Of a stretch of DNA of 64,000 nt, positions 1 through 8,552 are shown piece by piece (positions within the stretch are counted from its first letter, which is position 1; the number at the start of each line of letters is the position of its first letter). The position numbers and the translations under genes were made by a program. This stretch comes from Pseudomonas sp. N3-W. Its GTDB lineage: Bacteria; Pseudomonadota; Gammaproteobacteria; Pseudomonadales; Pseudomonadaceae. The notes below the pieces were generated by a model. The model did not search any database. It saw only the letters and a list, made by a program, of their open reading frames with translations, and was not told the DNA's origin. The stretch spans positions 5,041,001 through 5,105,000 of the forward strand of contig NZ_CP103965.1 in assembly GCF_024970185.1 (NCBI RefSeq). The letters run 5' to 3'.

Positions 1-385
1 AGCGAGTGATCGGCATTCTAACGACAGGCCCGAAGCCGATATTTCTTCAATGCGACAACAAATTACAGATGCACCGAGAAAGCCACTTGGGGCCGTTGAC
101 AGCCTTGCAAATTCATGCAAGAGCAAAAGATTGTGAACCAATCAATGTAGCAAATTGCGGGCCTATTATTGGCAAACCCTTCTAATCCGGCAAGCGCAGC
201 GTGATGTCTAATTTTTTACAGGGTGCTGGAAGGCCCTGAAACGGGGCTTTGCGTTTCTCTATGCCCCGGAATGGGCCGGACGGTTACACATTTAGTTACT
301 TGGAGGACGGCGGGTAACAGTGGGAAATGGCTGACAAGGGATATCGATATTTATTGGTCGTTGTCATGCAGTGCCTGACCGATCG

Positions 386-484
386 CTTTCGCGGGCAAGC
401 CCGCTCCCACAGGTGGCCTTCTGTGTACTTGGGATTTGTGCCAGACGCAGATCTACCGTGGGAGCGAGCCTGCTCGCGAAAAGG
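386..484. repeat. REP pair (inverted, BIME-like)
   Basis: Two copies of the Pseudomonas REP palindrome in opposite orientation: TTTCGCGGGCAAGCCCGCT at about 388-406 with its CCCACAGG tail, and CGTGGGAGCGAGCCTGC at about 458-474 followed by TCGCGAA. The spacer is not conserved. It sits beyond the 3' end of acs, the usual extragenic place for such elements. Confidence 0.9.
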
Positions 485-506
485 CCAGCACAAAAACATC
501 AGGCAA

Positions 507-541
507 TAAAAAGCCCCACCAGACTCACCACCTGGCAGGGC
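507..541 (-). terminator. Rho-independent terminator of acs
   Basis: Read on the minus strand, GCCCTGCCA (541-533) pairs with TGGTGGGGC (521-513) including two G-U pairs, and is followed by TTTTTAT. It begins about 24 bases after the acs stop codon. Confidence 0.7.
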
Positions 542-564
542 CTTCACCCCCTCAAAACCAACGC

Positions 565-2520
565 TTACGCGACATTCATGGTCTTGTGTGTCTCAATCAA
601 ATGCTGCACCACACCCGGGTCCGCCAAGGTGGAGATATCACCCAACCCATCGTATTCAGCGGTAGCGATCTTGCGCAAAATCCGGCGCATGATCTTGCCC
701 GAACGCGTCTTCGGCAGCCCAGGTGCCCACTGAATCACATCCGGAGAAGCAATCGGGCCAATCTCTTTACGCACCCAGTTCTTCAATTCCAGACGCAACT
801 GCTCGGTCGGTTCCTCCCCCGCGATCAAGGTGACGTAGACATAAATGCCCTGCCCCTTGAGGTCGTGCGGCACCCCCACCACCGCCGCTTCCGCGACTTT
901 CGGGTGGGCGACCATGGCGCTTTCGATCTCGGCAGTGCCCATGCGGTGACCGGAGACGTTCAGCACGTCGTCCACACGACCGGTGATCCAGTAATAACCA
1001 TCGGCGTCACGACGGGCGCCGTCACCGGTGAAGTACATGCCACGGAACGTCTTGAAGTAGGTGTCGACAAAGCGGTCATGGTCGCGATACAGCGTGCGTG
1101 CCTGGCCCGGCCACGAATCGAGAATCACCAGGTTGCCCTCGGCCACGCCTTCGATGATGTTGCCCAGGTTGTCTACCAGCGCCGGCACCACGCCGAAGAA
1201 CGGACGTGCCGCCGAACCCGGCTTGAGCGCGTGAGCACCCGGCAGCGGACTCATCAGGGTCGCACCGGTTTCGGTCTGCCACCAGGTGTCGACGATCGGG
1301 CAGCGCGATTGCCCTACATTCTTGTAGTACCAATCCCACGCTTCCGGGTTAATCGGCTCACCGACTGAACCCAGCAGACGCAGACTGCTGCCATCAGCCC
1401 CTTCAACAGCAGCGGTGCCCGAGGCCATCATTGCGCGAATTGCAGTCGGTGCGGTGTAGAGGATATTGACCTGGTGCTTGTCGACGATCTTCGCTACCCG
1501 GGTGATGTCCGGATAGTTCGGCACGCCTTCGAACAGTAAGGTGGTCGCGCCATTGGCCAGCGGGCCGTAGACGATATAAGTGTGGCCGGTGATCCAGCCG
1601 ACATCGGCGGTGCACCAGTAGATTTCGCCCGGACGGTAGTCGAACACCCGCTCGTGGGTCATGGCTGCATATAACAGGTAACCGCCCGTGGTGTGCTGCA
1701 CGCCCTTCGGCTTGCCGGTGGAGCCGGAGGTATAAAGGATGAACAGTGCTTCCTCGGCGCCCATCTCTTTCGGCGCGCAGACGCTGCCCGCCACTTTCAT
1801 CAGGTCTTCGTACCAGATGTCGCGGTGCTGGTTCCACTTGATGTTGCCGCCGGTGCGCTTGCACACGATGACTTTCTGGATACTGCTGGTTTCCGGGTTG
1901 GTCAGCGCATCGTCGACGTTGGTCTTGAGCGGGATTTTCTTGCCGGCACGAATGCCTTCATCAGCGGTGATCACCACCTTCGATTTGCAGTCGATGATGC
2001 GACCGGCCAGCGCTTCCGGCGAGAAACCGCCGAACACCACCGAGTGAATCGCGCCGATCCGGGTACAGGCCAGCATGGCGACCACGGCTTCGGGGATCAT
2101 CGGCATATAGATAGTCACCACGTCGCCGCGATGCACATCCTGGCCGCGCAGGGCGTTGGCGAACTTGCAGACTTCTTCGTGCAGTTCACGGTAGGTGATG
2201 TTGCGGCTTTCGGACGGGTCATCCCCTTCCCAGATAATCGCGATTTGATCGCCGCGCTCGGCCAGATGACGGTCGAGGCAGTTGTAGGAAACGTTCAGGG
2301 TGCCGTCGGCGAACCACTTGATGTCGACATGGTGATCGTCGAACGAGGTCTGCTTCACCGTGGTGAAAGGCTTGATCCAGTCGAGGCGCTTGGCTTGTTC
2401 GCGCCAGAAGCCGTCCGGGTTGACGACCGACTGCTGGTACATGGCCTTGTAGGTCGCCTCGTCAGTCAGCGTGGTGGCTGCTACCTCGGGACGAACGGGA
2501 TACAGGGAAGCCGCACTCAT
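565..2520 (-). CDS. acsA: Acetyl-CoA synthetase
   Basis: A 651-residue AMP-forming acetate-CoA ligase, which converts acetate, ATP and CoA to acetyl-CoA, AMP and pyrophosphate in the cytoplasm. The N-terminal ACS domain is followed by the adenylation P-loop [11 protein letters not shown] near residue 265, the W-W-Q-T-E-T motif of the acetate pocket, and a small C-terminal domain ending in [11 protein letters not shown], whose Lys (near residue 610) is the one acetylated to switch the enzyme off in this family. Length is normal. It is a single gene with its own terminator at 507-541. The upstream region has no operator I can name, although acs genes of Pseudomonas are typically controlled by two-component and catabolite systems. 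Confidence 0.97.
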   Translation of the reverse strand: MSAASLYPVRPEVAATTLTDEATYKAMYQQSVVNPDGFWREQAKRLDWIKPFTTVKQTSFDDHHVDIKWFADGTLNVSYNCLDRHLAERGDQIAIIWEGDDPSESRNITYRELHEEVCKFANALRGQDVHRGDVVTIYMPMIPEAVVAMLACTRIGAIHSVVFGGFSPEALAGRIIDCKSKVVITADEGIRAGKKIPLKTNVDDALTNPETSSIQKVIVCKRTGGNIKWNQHRDIWYEDLMKVAGSVCAPKEMGAEEALFILYTSGSTGKPKGVQHTTGGYLLYAAMTHERVFDYRPGEIYWCTADVGWITGHTYIVYGPLANGATTLLFEGVPNYPDITRVAKIVDKHQVNILYTAPTAIRAMMASGTAAVEGADGSSLRLLGSVGEPINPEAWDWYYKNVGQSRCPIVDTWWQTETGATLMSPLPGAHALKPGSAARPFFGVVPALVDNLGNIIEGVAEGNLVILDSWPGQARTLYRDHDRFVDTYFKTFRGMYFTGDGARRDADGYYWITGRVDDVLNVSGHRMGTAEIESAMVAHPKVAEAAVVGVPHDLKGQGIYVYVTLIAGEEPTEQLRLELKNWVRKEIGPIASPDVIQWAPGLPKTRSGKIMRRILRKIATAEYDGLGDISTLADPGVVQHLIETHKTMNVA

Positions 2521-2933
2521 CTTTCTTACCTCGGTGAAATAGTTGTTTTTGTATGACCCCGTTGTAGCCGGGCCGGGGCTATAGAACCATTCGACGATGG
2601 TAGTAACAAGCCCCTACAAAACGTGCCTATACCCCGGCAACGCCCTCAGACACCTTGATTCAAGGGGCGTTGGTGGATTGTGAAATTGCCTTCACTTGCG
2701 GCCAAAACATCTTTTCGGGCGATTGTTACCAAATATGCCAAAGGTGTTTATCAAAACCACGGGTATATGAATCAGCACCCCACGCCTAAAATCAGCCTCG
2801 CCAACAAGGCAAAGTGATTAACCCAGTTGCAGCCCCCACGAAGGCAGTTAATCCAAGTAAACAACCCTAAGTTACACACGCAATCCCAAAAAGATTGCGT
2901 GACCCCACTCGACCTTAAAAAGGTAAATCTGAA
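2521..2933. other. Divergent promoter region acs / DUF2790 gene
   Basis: This 413-base gap must hold the promoters of acs (minus) and the small DUF2790 gene (plus). A perfect 9-bp inverted repeat, CACGCAATC (2877-2885) and GATTGCGTG (2893-2901) with a 7-base loop, lies in the leader of the plus-strand gene. No other element is recognised with confidence. Confidence 0.5.
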
Positions 2934-3197
2934 ATGAAAGCTTTATTAGTTCTGGCCCTCAGCAGTCTGTGCGCAACCGCCATGGCCGACGAGGTCCCGA
3001 CTGATGTCGCACAGCAACAACCGGCCGTTGAGGAATACACTTACTCCACCCACCTGGACATCGCCGAAATCATCTCCATGAGCGAAGTTCCGGATGTCTG
3101 CGAAGTTGTTCCGATGAAGATGGAATACAACGACTCCAAAGGTCAGCGTCATATTCTGCGGTACAGCGTGATGGGTAACGGCTGTTCCAATGGGTGA
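2934..3197 (+). CDS. Small secreted DUF2790 protein
   Basis: An 87-residue protein with a typical signal peptide (MKALLVLALSSLCATAMA, cleavage about residue 18) followed by a short domain of DUF2790 type: the conserved VCEVVPMKMEY stretch with a Cys, then the Tyr-rich strand and a second Cys near the C-terminus, which could form one disulphide in the periplasm. DUF2790 proteins are small, mostly Pseudomonas-specific, and of unknown function. An AAGGT ribosome site lies about 9 bases before the ATG. It stands alone between acs and nrdB and is followed by a REP pair. Confidence 0.9.
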   Translation: MKALLVLALSSLCATAMADEVPTDVAQQQPAVEEYTYSTHLDIAEIISMSEVPDVCEVVPMKMEYNDSKGQRHILRYSVMGNGCSNG

Positions 3198-3225
3198 TTC
3201 ACTTTTTCAGGCTGGCGAAAATCCA

Positions 3226-3316
3226 TGTGGGAGCGGGCTTGCTCGCGAAAGCGGAGTCTCAGCCAACATCAATGTTGGATTTGACGACCCCTTCGCGAGT
3301 AAGCCCGCTCCCACAG
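3226..3316. repeat. REP pair with palindromic spacer
   Basis: Inverted REP copies (GTGGGAGCGGGCTTGCTCGC at 3228-3247 and TTCGCGAGTAAGCCCGCTCC at 3292-3311) surround CCAACATCAATGTTGG (3263-3278), itself a palindrome. The same spacer word recurs in the REP pair at 23986-24077, so the whole unit behaves as one mobile repeat type. Confidence 0.9.
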
Positions 3317-3924
3317 TTTTTTGCGCTTCGAGTGAAAGACCGGCGTTGTGCCTGAAGACGCTGAAAGACCTCTAAAAACACAACATGTAGTGAAATCAGT
3401 GTTTTTTGGTTATTTTTTAAACAAAAAATAGCCCTGACAATTTCCATCTCGTTCTGCACACAATTGTGCCTACAAAACCGCTGCAAGCCACGCCCATCAA
3501 GGCCTCCAGCCAAATACCCCCAAACACCCCCATCAACCCCGCCCGTACGACGTCAAAAAAAGCCAAAAAAAATCTGCATCGGCCAAAGCCCCGTGGTGCC
3601 TTGCTCCGATGGGAATGCACGGTGCGCGAAGGCCTGCATGAGCCATTTCGCCGCAACACAGCCGCTAAAAACTCCCTATAATGCCGCCTTAAACGGGGTC
3701 GCAATATTCCCTTACAGGGATTGCAAACAGCCGCCAGCCACAGGCCGAAGCTGTTCACGTTTCTGCGCCCTTCAGCGGCACGGCAACCTCCGTACAAAAT
3801 TCTTGTTTGATGCCTGCGTATAGCTGCTGCAAAAAACGATTCCTTTAGATCCAACGCGGCCTGTGCGGTCGTGTGAACAACCATCACACGGGCACACTGG
3901 CCCTCACGCAGGAGACGACACGTC
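3317..3924 (+). promoter_or_regulatory. nrdB promoter and long leader
   Basis: About 600 bases without a convincing gene. A consensus -10 box TATAAT is at 3677-3682, which would leave a leader of roughly 235 bases before the nrdB ATG. An AT-rich tract lies at 3390-3425, and two words resemble half of the NrdR-box pattern: ACACAACATGTAGTGA (3378-3393) and the palindrome CACAATTGTG (3459-3468). A CAGGAG ribosome site directly precedes nrdB. The promoter call rests on the -10 only; the -35 is poor. Confidence 0.55.
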
Positions 3925-5175
3925 ATGCTGAGCTGGGACGAATTCGACAAAGAAGACAGCGGCGAAACCGTGGTTAAAGGCGCCAACGCCGGCCACGCGA
4001 CTGAAGCCAACATGGACCGCCTCGACACCGCCGGCGGTGTTGCGGCCCAGGAAGCTCGCGCCGTCACCGCGTCCGACTCCGCCGCCATCGCCCGCGCCAA
4101 GGCCGCCCTGGACAACCTCGACGTCGCCGAAGGTCTGGCTGAACTCGAAGGCGCCTCCGCCCGTGTCGCCGTTGACGAAAAGCGCATGATCAACTGCCGC
4201 GCCGACCTCAACCAACTCGTGCCATTCAAGTACGACTGGGCCTGGCAGAAATACCTGGACGGCTGCGCAAACCACTGGATGCCGCAAGAAGTCAACATGA
4301 CCGCCGACATCGCCCTCTGGAAAGATCCGGAAGGCCTGACCGACGACGAGCGCCGCATCGTGATGCGCAACCTCGGCTTCTTCTCCACCGCCGACTCCCT
4401 GGTTGCCAACAACCTGGTCCTGGCCGTGTACCGCCTGATCACCAACCCGGAGTGCCGCCAGTACATCCTGCGCCAGGCCTTCGAAGAGGCGATCCACACC
4501 CACGCCTACCAGTACTGCATCGAATCGCTGGCCATGGATGAAGGCGAGATCTTCAACATGTACCACGAGATCCCGTCGGTCGCGAAAAAAGCCACCTGGG
4601 GCCTGAAATACACCCGTTCGATCTCCGATCCGAAGTTCGAGACCGGCACCGTCGAAACCGACAAAGAACTGCTGCGCAACCTGATCGCCTACTACTGCGT
4701 CCTGGAAGGCATCTTCTTCTACTGCGGCTTCACCCAGATCCTCTCCATGGGCCGTCGCAACAAAATGACCGGCGTCGCCGAGCAGTTCCAGTACATCCTG
4801 CGCGACGAATCCATGCACCTGAACTTCGGCATCGACGTGATCAACCAGATCAAAATCGAAAACCCACACCTGTGGGATGCTGAAATGAAGGAAGAGGCTT
4901 CGCAGATGATCCTGCAGGGCACTCAGCTGGAAATCGAATACGCCCGCGACACCATGCCTCGCGGCGTACTGGGCATGAACGCGGCGATGATGGAGGACTA
5001 CCTGAAGTTCATCGCTAACCGTCGCCTGAGCCAGATTGGTCTGAAGGAAGAGTATCCAGGGACGACTAACCCGTTCCCTTGGATGAGCGAGATCATGGAC
5101 TTGAAGAAAGAGAAGAATTTCTTTGAGACGCGGGTTATTGAGTATCAGACAGGTGGGGCGTTGAGCTGGGATTGA
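3925..5175 (+). CDS. nrdB: Class Ia ribonucleotide reductase, R2 (beta) subunit
   Basis: A 416-residue radical-generating subunit of aerobic ribonucleotide reductase, which supplies deoxyribonucleotides together with NrdA. Diiron and radical motifs are visible: EEAIHTHAY with the iron-ligand His191 and the probable radical Tyr195 (E. coli Y122 equivalent), LEGIFFY, and the second helix pair RDESMHLNF. The acidic and aromatic tail LSWD fits the NrdA-binding C-terminus. The N-terminal Ala-rich extension of some 80 residues is normal for Pseudomonas NrdB. The start is set by the CAGGAG site at 3908-3913. No nrdA lies next to it in this window, which is unusual if the usual nrdAB order is expected. 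Confidence 0.96.
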   Translation: MLSWDEFDKEDSGETVVKGANAGHATEANMDRLDTAGGVAAQEARAVTASDSAAIARAKAALDNLDVAEGLAELEGASARVAVDEKRMINCRADLNQLVPFKYDWAWQKYLDGCANHWMPQEVNMTADIALWKDPEGLTDDERRIVMRNLGFFSTADSLVANNLVLAVYRLITNPECRQYILRQAFEEAIHTHAYQYCIESLAMDEGEIFNMYHEIPSVAKKATWGLKYTRSISDPKFETGTVETDKELLRNLIAYYCVLEGIFFYCGFTQILSMGRRNKMTGVAEQFQYILRDESMHLNFGIDVINQIKIENPHLWDAEMKEEASQMILQGTQLEIEYARDTMPRGVLGMNAAMMEDYLKFIANRRLSQIGLKEEYPGTTNPFPWMSEIMDLKKEKNFFETRVIEYQTGGALSWD

Positions 5176-5225
5176 TTTCTAGCGTTGGCCGCGATTTGGC
5201 GATAGCTAGTTGAGTCGACAAATCG

Positions 5226-5259
5226 AAAAAAAAGCCCCGACTGGTTCGGGGCTTTTTTA
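5226..5259 (+). terminator. Terminator of nrdB
   Basis: GCCCCGA (5234-5240), a 4-base loop and TCGGGGC (5246-5252), followed by TTTTTT. The flanking A run also makes it work in the opposite direction. Confidence 0.9.
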
Positions 5260-5489
5260 TGAGTCCAAAAAATGTTTCTGCTCTTACTGCATTTACAGCT
5301 CCGGCCGTAAGTCATCGTGGCGGAAGACTTTGAAGAAGTTTCAGTCTTCGAAGCATCCGGTGGGTGAGTGCTGCGATGTCGGCTGTAGGATCTGTCGAAG
5401 GATGCATCTCTCTTTCTTGTAGGAATTTTCGTAGACAGTGGTGATGGCCACTCAGTATCGTCCAAGGGTTTTTAACCCTCGGCGATTGT
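5260..5489. other. Intergenic region before the HNH nuclease gene
   Basis: Lower GC than the surroundings. It holds the palindromic word GGGTT-TTT-AACCC (5466-5478) just before the nuclease start and a segment at 5370-5394 that recurs, imperfectly, after the nuclease gene at 6238-6262. A 24-codon frame starts at 5259 but has no ribosome site, so I do not call it a gene. Confidence 0.4.
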
Positions 5490-6203
5490 ATGAGCGACAA
5501 GAAAAAAGACAACGACTGGAGCGTTCTTGAAATTAAGGCAGCGGTTGACGCCTATTTGAAGATGCTTGAGCTAGAGCTAACGGGCCAAAAATTCAACAAG
5601 GCACATGAGAATCGCGTACTGCGTGACTCAGCCTTATCGACCCGTACTAGAAGCTCTATCGAATTCCGGATGCAGAACATTTCTACAGTTCTGATGAGGA
5701 TGGATCGGGAATTCATCACGGGATACAAGCCTGCCAGAAACGTTGGCTCGAACGTTGAGCAGTCAATCCGGACGGTGCTAAGTGAAAGAGGCGTTCAGCC
5801 TGGCGACCCTAAAGCTCCAACTGCAGATGAAGAAACGCTGGAGCGCCGCGCTGCTGCACTTCAAAAACAAAAGATAAAAGAGCCACCGAAGGGTATTAAG
5901 AAACCGAAGCGAACGGCAAGCACTCGCACGGCATATGTTCGTGATCCCGAGGTTAGGGCCTGGGTTCGAAATGAAGCCGAAGGTCATTGCGATGGGTGTG
6001 GCGAGCCCGCTCCGTTTCAAAAGCTTGGCTTACCTTATCTGGAAGTTCACCACGTTAAGCCGCTTGCTGAAAAAGGCTCAGATCAAATTACCAACGCTGT
6101 GGCGCTTTGCCCGAACTGTCATCGTCGTTGCCATCATTCGAGTGACAGTGAGGAATACACTGCTTCGCTTTACAGAAAAGTCGCCCGGCTAATTCCCGAG
6201 TAG
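5490..6203 (+). CDS. HNH endonuclease, McrA-like (possible modification-dependent restriction enzyme)
   Basis: A 237-residue protein. Residues 1-100 form an alpha-helical domain with WSVLEIKAAVDAYLKMLELE and SSIEFRMQNISTVLMRM, the pattern seen at the N-terminus of many McrA or ScoMcrA-like HNH proteins. A basic linker (Lys-rich, about 130-150) leads to a C-terminal HNH domain: HCDGCG, then LEVHHVKPLAEKG and LCPNCHRRCHH, i.e. the zinc-binding CxxC pair and the catalytic His. Such proteins often cut DNA carrying modified cytosine, but the substrate here is inference. No methyltransferase partner lies beside it. Base composition is visibly more AT-rich than the neighbours and the ribosome site is weak, consistent with horizontal gain. 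Confidence 0.85.
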   Translation: MSDKKKDNDWSVLEIKAAVDAYLKMLELELTGQKFNKAHENRVLRDSALSTRTRSSIEFRMQNISTVLMRMDREFITGYKPARNVGSNVEQSIRTVLSERGVQPGDPKAPTADEETLERRAAALQKQKIKEPPKGIKKPKRTASTRTAYVRDPEVRAWVRNEAEGHCDGCGEPAPFQKLGLPYLEVHHVKPLAEKGSDQITNAVALCPNCHRRCHHSSDSEEYTASLYRKVARLIPE

Positions 6204-6283
6204 CCGGACCTCTCGACCCTATGGCAAAGGATGCGATGCTGCAGTGTCGGCGTCAGGATCAGAGATCACGTTGTTGCCGTCAA

Positions 6284-6308
6284 TCGCGAGCAAGCTCGCT
6301 CCCACAGC
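6284..6308. repeat. Single REP element
   Basis: CGCGAGCAAGCTCGCTCCC with a CACAG tail, a lone REP copy between the HNH gene and the next gene. It makes the longer upstream reading of the following gene implausible. Confidence 0.85.
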
Positions 6309-6413
6309 GTTCGTGTGTTGCCCCAGGTTTTGTGGAGTGTTGCAAATTGTGGATGCAACACGCCTCACCTCCCGCTATTAATACCCTCCCCCACTCAAGG
6401 ACCCGAGCCCGCC

Positions 6414-7403
6414 ATGAAATTTGACCTCGCCTACTGCCTCAGCCTCGACGACAAGTTGTCGATCTATGACGTGCGGGATTTGAATTTCGATGAGACGGTG
6501 GCGTTCGATTCGGCCAAGGAGCATTTCCAGTGCCCCAACGATGCCTGTCGTTTGGCCTTTGATGCGGCGAATGTGTTGACGACGTTCAACGCCAAGAATG
6601 TGAATTACGTGCGTACGCCACATTTCAAGAACACGCCTGGGACTCGGCATGTGGCGGAGTGTCCTTATGTCAGTCTCAAAGCGCCGACGTCGGGTGTAGA
6701 GGCGGACGGAGCGGAGGTGGATGACGGTCGGGAGGAGCACTTTCCGTCGGAGTTGTTGCTGACTCGGCGTGAGTATGTGCGCAAGCCGGCAAGCCCTGCG
6801 GTGGCGGCGGATATGATACGGGACGACGTGAAACCAGCGTCAGCGGCCAGTGACGTCGAGCACCCGAGTTGCGAATCGGCGCCGGACAAGACCAGCGTCT
6901 TCGCCCATCCGGTGGAGTGTTTTGTGTCGAACTTTGCGGACAAGGAGTTGCTCAAGCGCATGCCGTTGAAGATTGGCGAGCATACGGCGCCGTACAGTTC
7001 GTTCTTCAAGAAGATCGAGTATTTGCAGGACAACAAGGGGCTGATCTACTGGGGCAAGATCAAGGAGATCCGGGATTACACCCAGAGCTTTCGCATCGAT
7101 TTCGAACAGAAAGTCTGGTTCAAGCAAGCGGACGACGCGAAGAAGAAGCCTTATTCGGTCAACGTATACCTGAGCAAGAAGCTGATCGACAACTACCGCA
7201 AGCGCAAAGCGTTTCTGGAAGAGATCAAGCACGCCATCGACAGCGATAAAGAGTTGTTCTGCTTTTTCTATGGCGTGACGCCGGAGTTGAAGCAGGTTCC
7301 GAGCAAGAAAAACCCCGAGCAGACGTTCGGGGTATTCAGTGCCAACATCGAGAACCTGGATCACTTCATTGTCAGAGAAGCGCTGGGGTTGGCGGATAAG
7401 TAA
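6414..7403 (+). CDS. Unknown protein with possible N-terminal zinc finger
   Basis: A 329-residue protein that I do not recognise. The ATG at 6414 (CAAGGA upstream) is chosen because the longer frame from 6231 runs through a REP element. Residues 40-83 contain C40-x4-C45 ... H70 ... H79-x3-C83, a spacing that could bind zinc and vaguely recalls the finger at the N-terminus of CoiA-like proteins. Residues 90-150 are acidic and low in complexity, probably a flexible linker. Residues 155-329 are a folded, Lys- and aromatic-rich domain ending in FIVREALGLADK. There are no membrane segments or signal peptide. Its stop codon abuts the stop of the convergent DUF6933 gene with no gap. Next to an HNH nuclease, a role in nucleic-acid handling is possible but unproven. 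Confidence 0.8.
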   Translation: MKFDLAYCLSLDDKLSIYDVRDLNFDETVAFDSAKEHFQCPNDACRLAFDAANVLTTFNAKNVNYVRTPHFKNTPGTRHVAECPYVSLKAPTSGVEADGAEVDDGREEHFPSELLLTRREYVRKPASPAVAADMIRDDVKPASAASDVEHPSCESAPDKTSVFAHPVECFVSNFADKELLKRMPLKIGEHTAPYSSFFKKIEYLQDNKGLIYWGKIKEIRDYTQSFRIDFEQKVWFKQADDAKKKPYSVNVYLSKKLIDNYRKRKAFLEEIKHAIDSDKELFCFFYGVTPELKQVPSKKNPEQTFGVFSANIENLDHFIVREALGLADK

Positions 7404-8096
7404 TCACTGCCGCTCAAGCTGATGCTCCAGGTCCCGAATCTCTTGCTTCACCGCTTTACGCCGGTCACGTGCAGCCTGAACACCTTGCTCATCTTGACCA
7501 GAATAAGTGCGCAACCAGTGCGCAATCATTTCCTCATCGGGCCAGTAATAATCTTTATGGCCTTTACTGAGTCGCGGGGCGTCATTCATCTGTGCGTCGA
7601 AGCGGCCGGCCACGTATTCGTCAGCCGGTAGCTCGCCCCACTCGGCGGCGAAATCCTGAAAAATCCAGGCGATATCGTCGATGTGCTTTTGCGCACCGCG
7701 ATGTCTGCGCTTATAGAAAACGTGTTCGCGGCAGGCCTGCTTGTAACGCTGCTGCATGATTTCACCGTCGACCCAATGAAAGAGGTCGTTCTGTGTAGCG
7801 TGACGCATCAGGCCATAGAGCCAACGCTCGGAAAAGCGTTGGACGAAACCGTCAACGTCAGCCTTTTTCGCGTCCGCGAAAATCATGCAATAGCGGGTTT
7901 TGATGTGAATGACGAACAGCACGTGTTTACGCTGAACCGTGATTGCGTGGACCAGCCACTGTTCTGCCAGATCACCCGGCTCGTCTTCTTCGGGCGTGGG
8001 TGACGGCGGAGTGAGCTCCAAGGGCGAAATGACTTTGCCCTTTTGGACGCGGCTGAAGAATTTGCTGGCCGCTTCGGTGCAGTTGAAGATCAACAT
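7404..8096 (-). CDS. DUF6933-type protein
   Basis: A 230-residue soluble protein starting MLIFNCTEAASKFF, the typical opening of DUF6933 proteins, with the family-like segment around WLVHAITVQRKHVLFVI in which Trp and the hydrophobic strand are followed by a basic loop. The C-terminal third is charged and helical, with a His/Asp/Trp-rich stretch (HKDYYWPDEEMIAHWL) and a terminal coiled-coil-like tail. Function unknown. The start at 8096 is chosen over the longer frame because of the family match and an upstream purine-rich site. It is the second gene of a probable operon with the 120-residue protein 34 bases upstream, and converges on the zinc-finger-like gene. Confidence 0.8.
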   Translation of the reverse strand: MLIFNCTEAASKFFSRVQKGKVISPLELTPPSPTPEEDEPGDLAEQWLVHAITVQRKHVLFVIHIKTRYCMIFADAKKADVDGFVQRFSERWLYGLMRHATQNDLFHWVDGEIMQQRYKQACREHVFYKRRHRGAQKHIDDIAWIFQDFAAEWGELPADEYVAGRFDAQMNDAPRLSKGHKDYYWPDEEMIAHWLRTYSGQDEQGVQAARDRRKAVKQEIRDLEHQLERQ

Positions 8097-8130
8097 CTTT
8101 GGTTCTCTGATAAGGCGGGGAACACAGCGA

Positions 8131-8493
8131 TCAATCCTGCGGCACGATTTCATCAATCCATTCAAGCTGATAGGGCTGACGAACTACGTAATCAATTGAG
8201 CGACGCGCAGACTCACTCAAAATTGATAACTCCGCATCAGTCAGCAAATCATGCATGACCATCGAGGCAAGAGACATGAGCGCACTGGAGCGACTATAGC
8301 GATCAAACGCCCTGACAACGTCCTTGTCCCGATCACGCATCAATCGATAGAGCATTACGTACCGGGTATGTGCTGAGAGTGCGTCGTGTTGGGTAATCGT
8401 ATTAGCATCAGCCAATACTCCCTGATAGAAACGATCCAGTGCAATCTTGCGAAGTTCTTTGAATGTCTTCCAGTCACTTTCGAGAATTGTCAT
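8131..8493 (-). CDS. Unknown small helical protein
   Basis: A 120-residue protein I do not recognise. The ATG at 8493 is fixed by an AAAGGAA ribosome site; longer upstream readings enter the TSUP gene. It is predicted all-alpha, with many Arg/Asp pairs (YRLMRDRDKDVVRAFDRYSR) and no Cys, signal peptide or membrane segment. It lies 34 bases ahead of the DUF6933 gene on the same strand, so the two are probably co-transcribed and may act together. The size and pairing would fit a toxin-antitoxin or immunity-like pair, but nothing in the sequence shows that. Confidence 0.7.
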   Translation of the reverse strand: MTILESDWKTFKELRKIALDRFYQGVLADANTITQHDALSAHTRYVMLYRLMRDRDKDVVRAFDRYSRSSALMSLASMVMHDLLTDAELSILSESARRSIDYVVRQPYQLEWIDEIVPQD

Positions 8494-8552
8494 GGCATTT
8501 TCCTTTGTAAAATCTTGCGCGTCACCAAGGCCTATTTTTGCGAAAAACGCCT

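Larger units (their letters stand above)
1..564. other. Intergenic region with no recognised gene
   Basis: No convincing coding frame is seen here; the frames that stay open mostly run through REP palindromes. Positions 104-121 hold a short inverted repeat (CTTGCA...TGCAAG). Around 219-240 there is a GC-rich imperfect hairpin followed by several T, which could be a weak terminator of a gene upstream of the window. A REP pair lies at 386-484 and the acs terminator at 507-541. Confidence 0.5.

Noticed and set aside
296..733. Several short overlapping open frames on both strands near the left end
   Set aside because: They read through REP palindromes (translations such as EQARSH repeats) and have no ribosome sites.
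436..2556. Long frames antisense to acs (436-1368 and 1693-2556, plus strand)
   Set aside because: Shadows of the high-GC acs gene; no start signals and no family match, while acs is certain.
3417..4869. Long minus-strand frames across the nrdB promoter and gene
   Set aside because: They overlap the certain nrdB gene and are typical high-GC antisense frames.
5259..5333. 24-codon frame after the nrdB terminator (MSPKNVSALTAF...)
   Set aside because: Starts inside the terminator T run and lacks a ribosome site.
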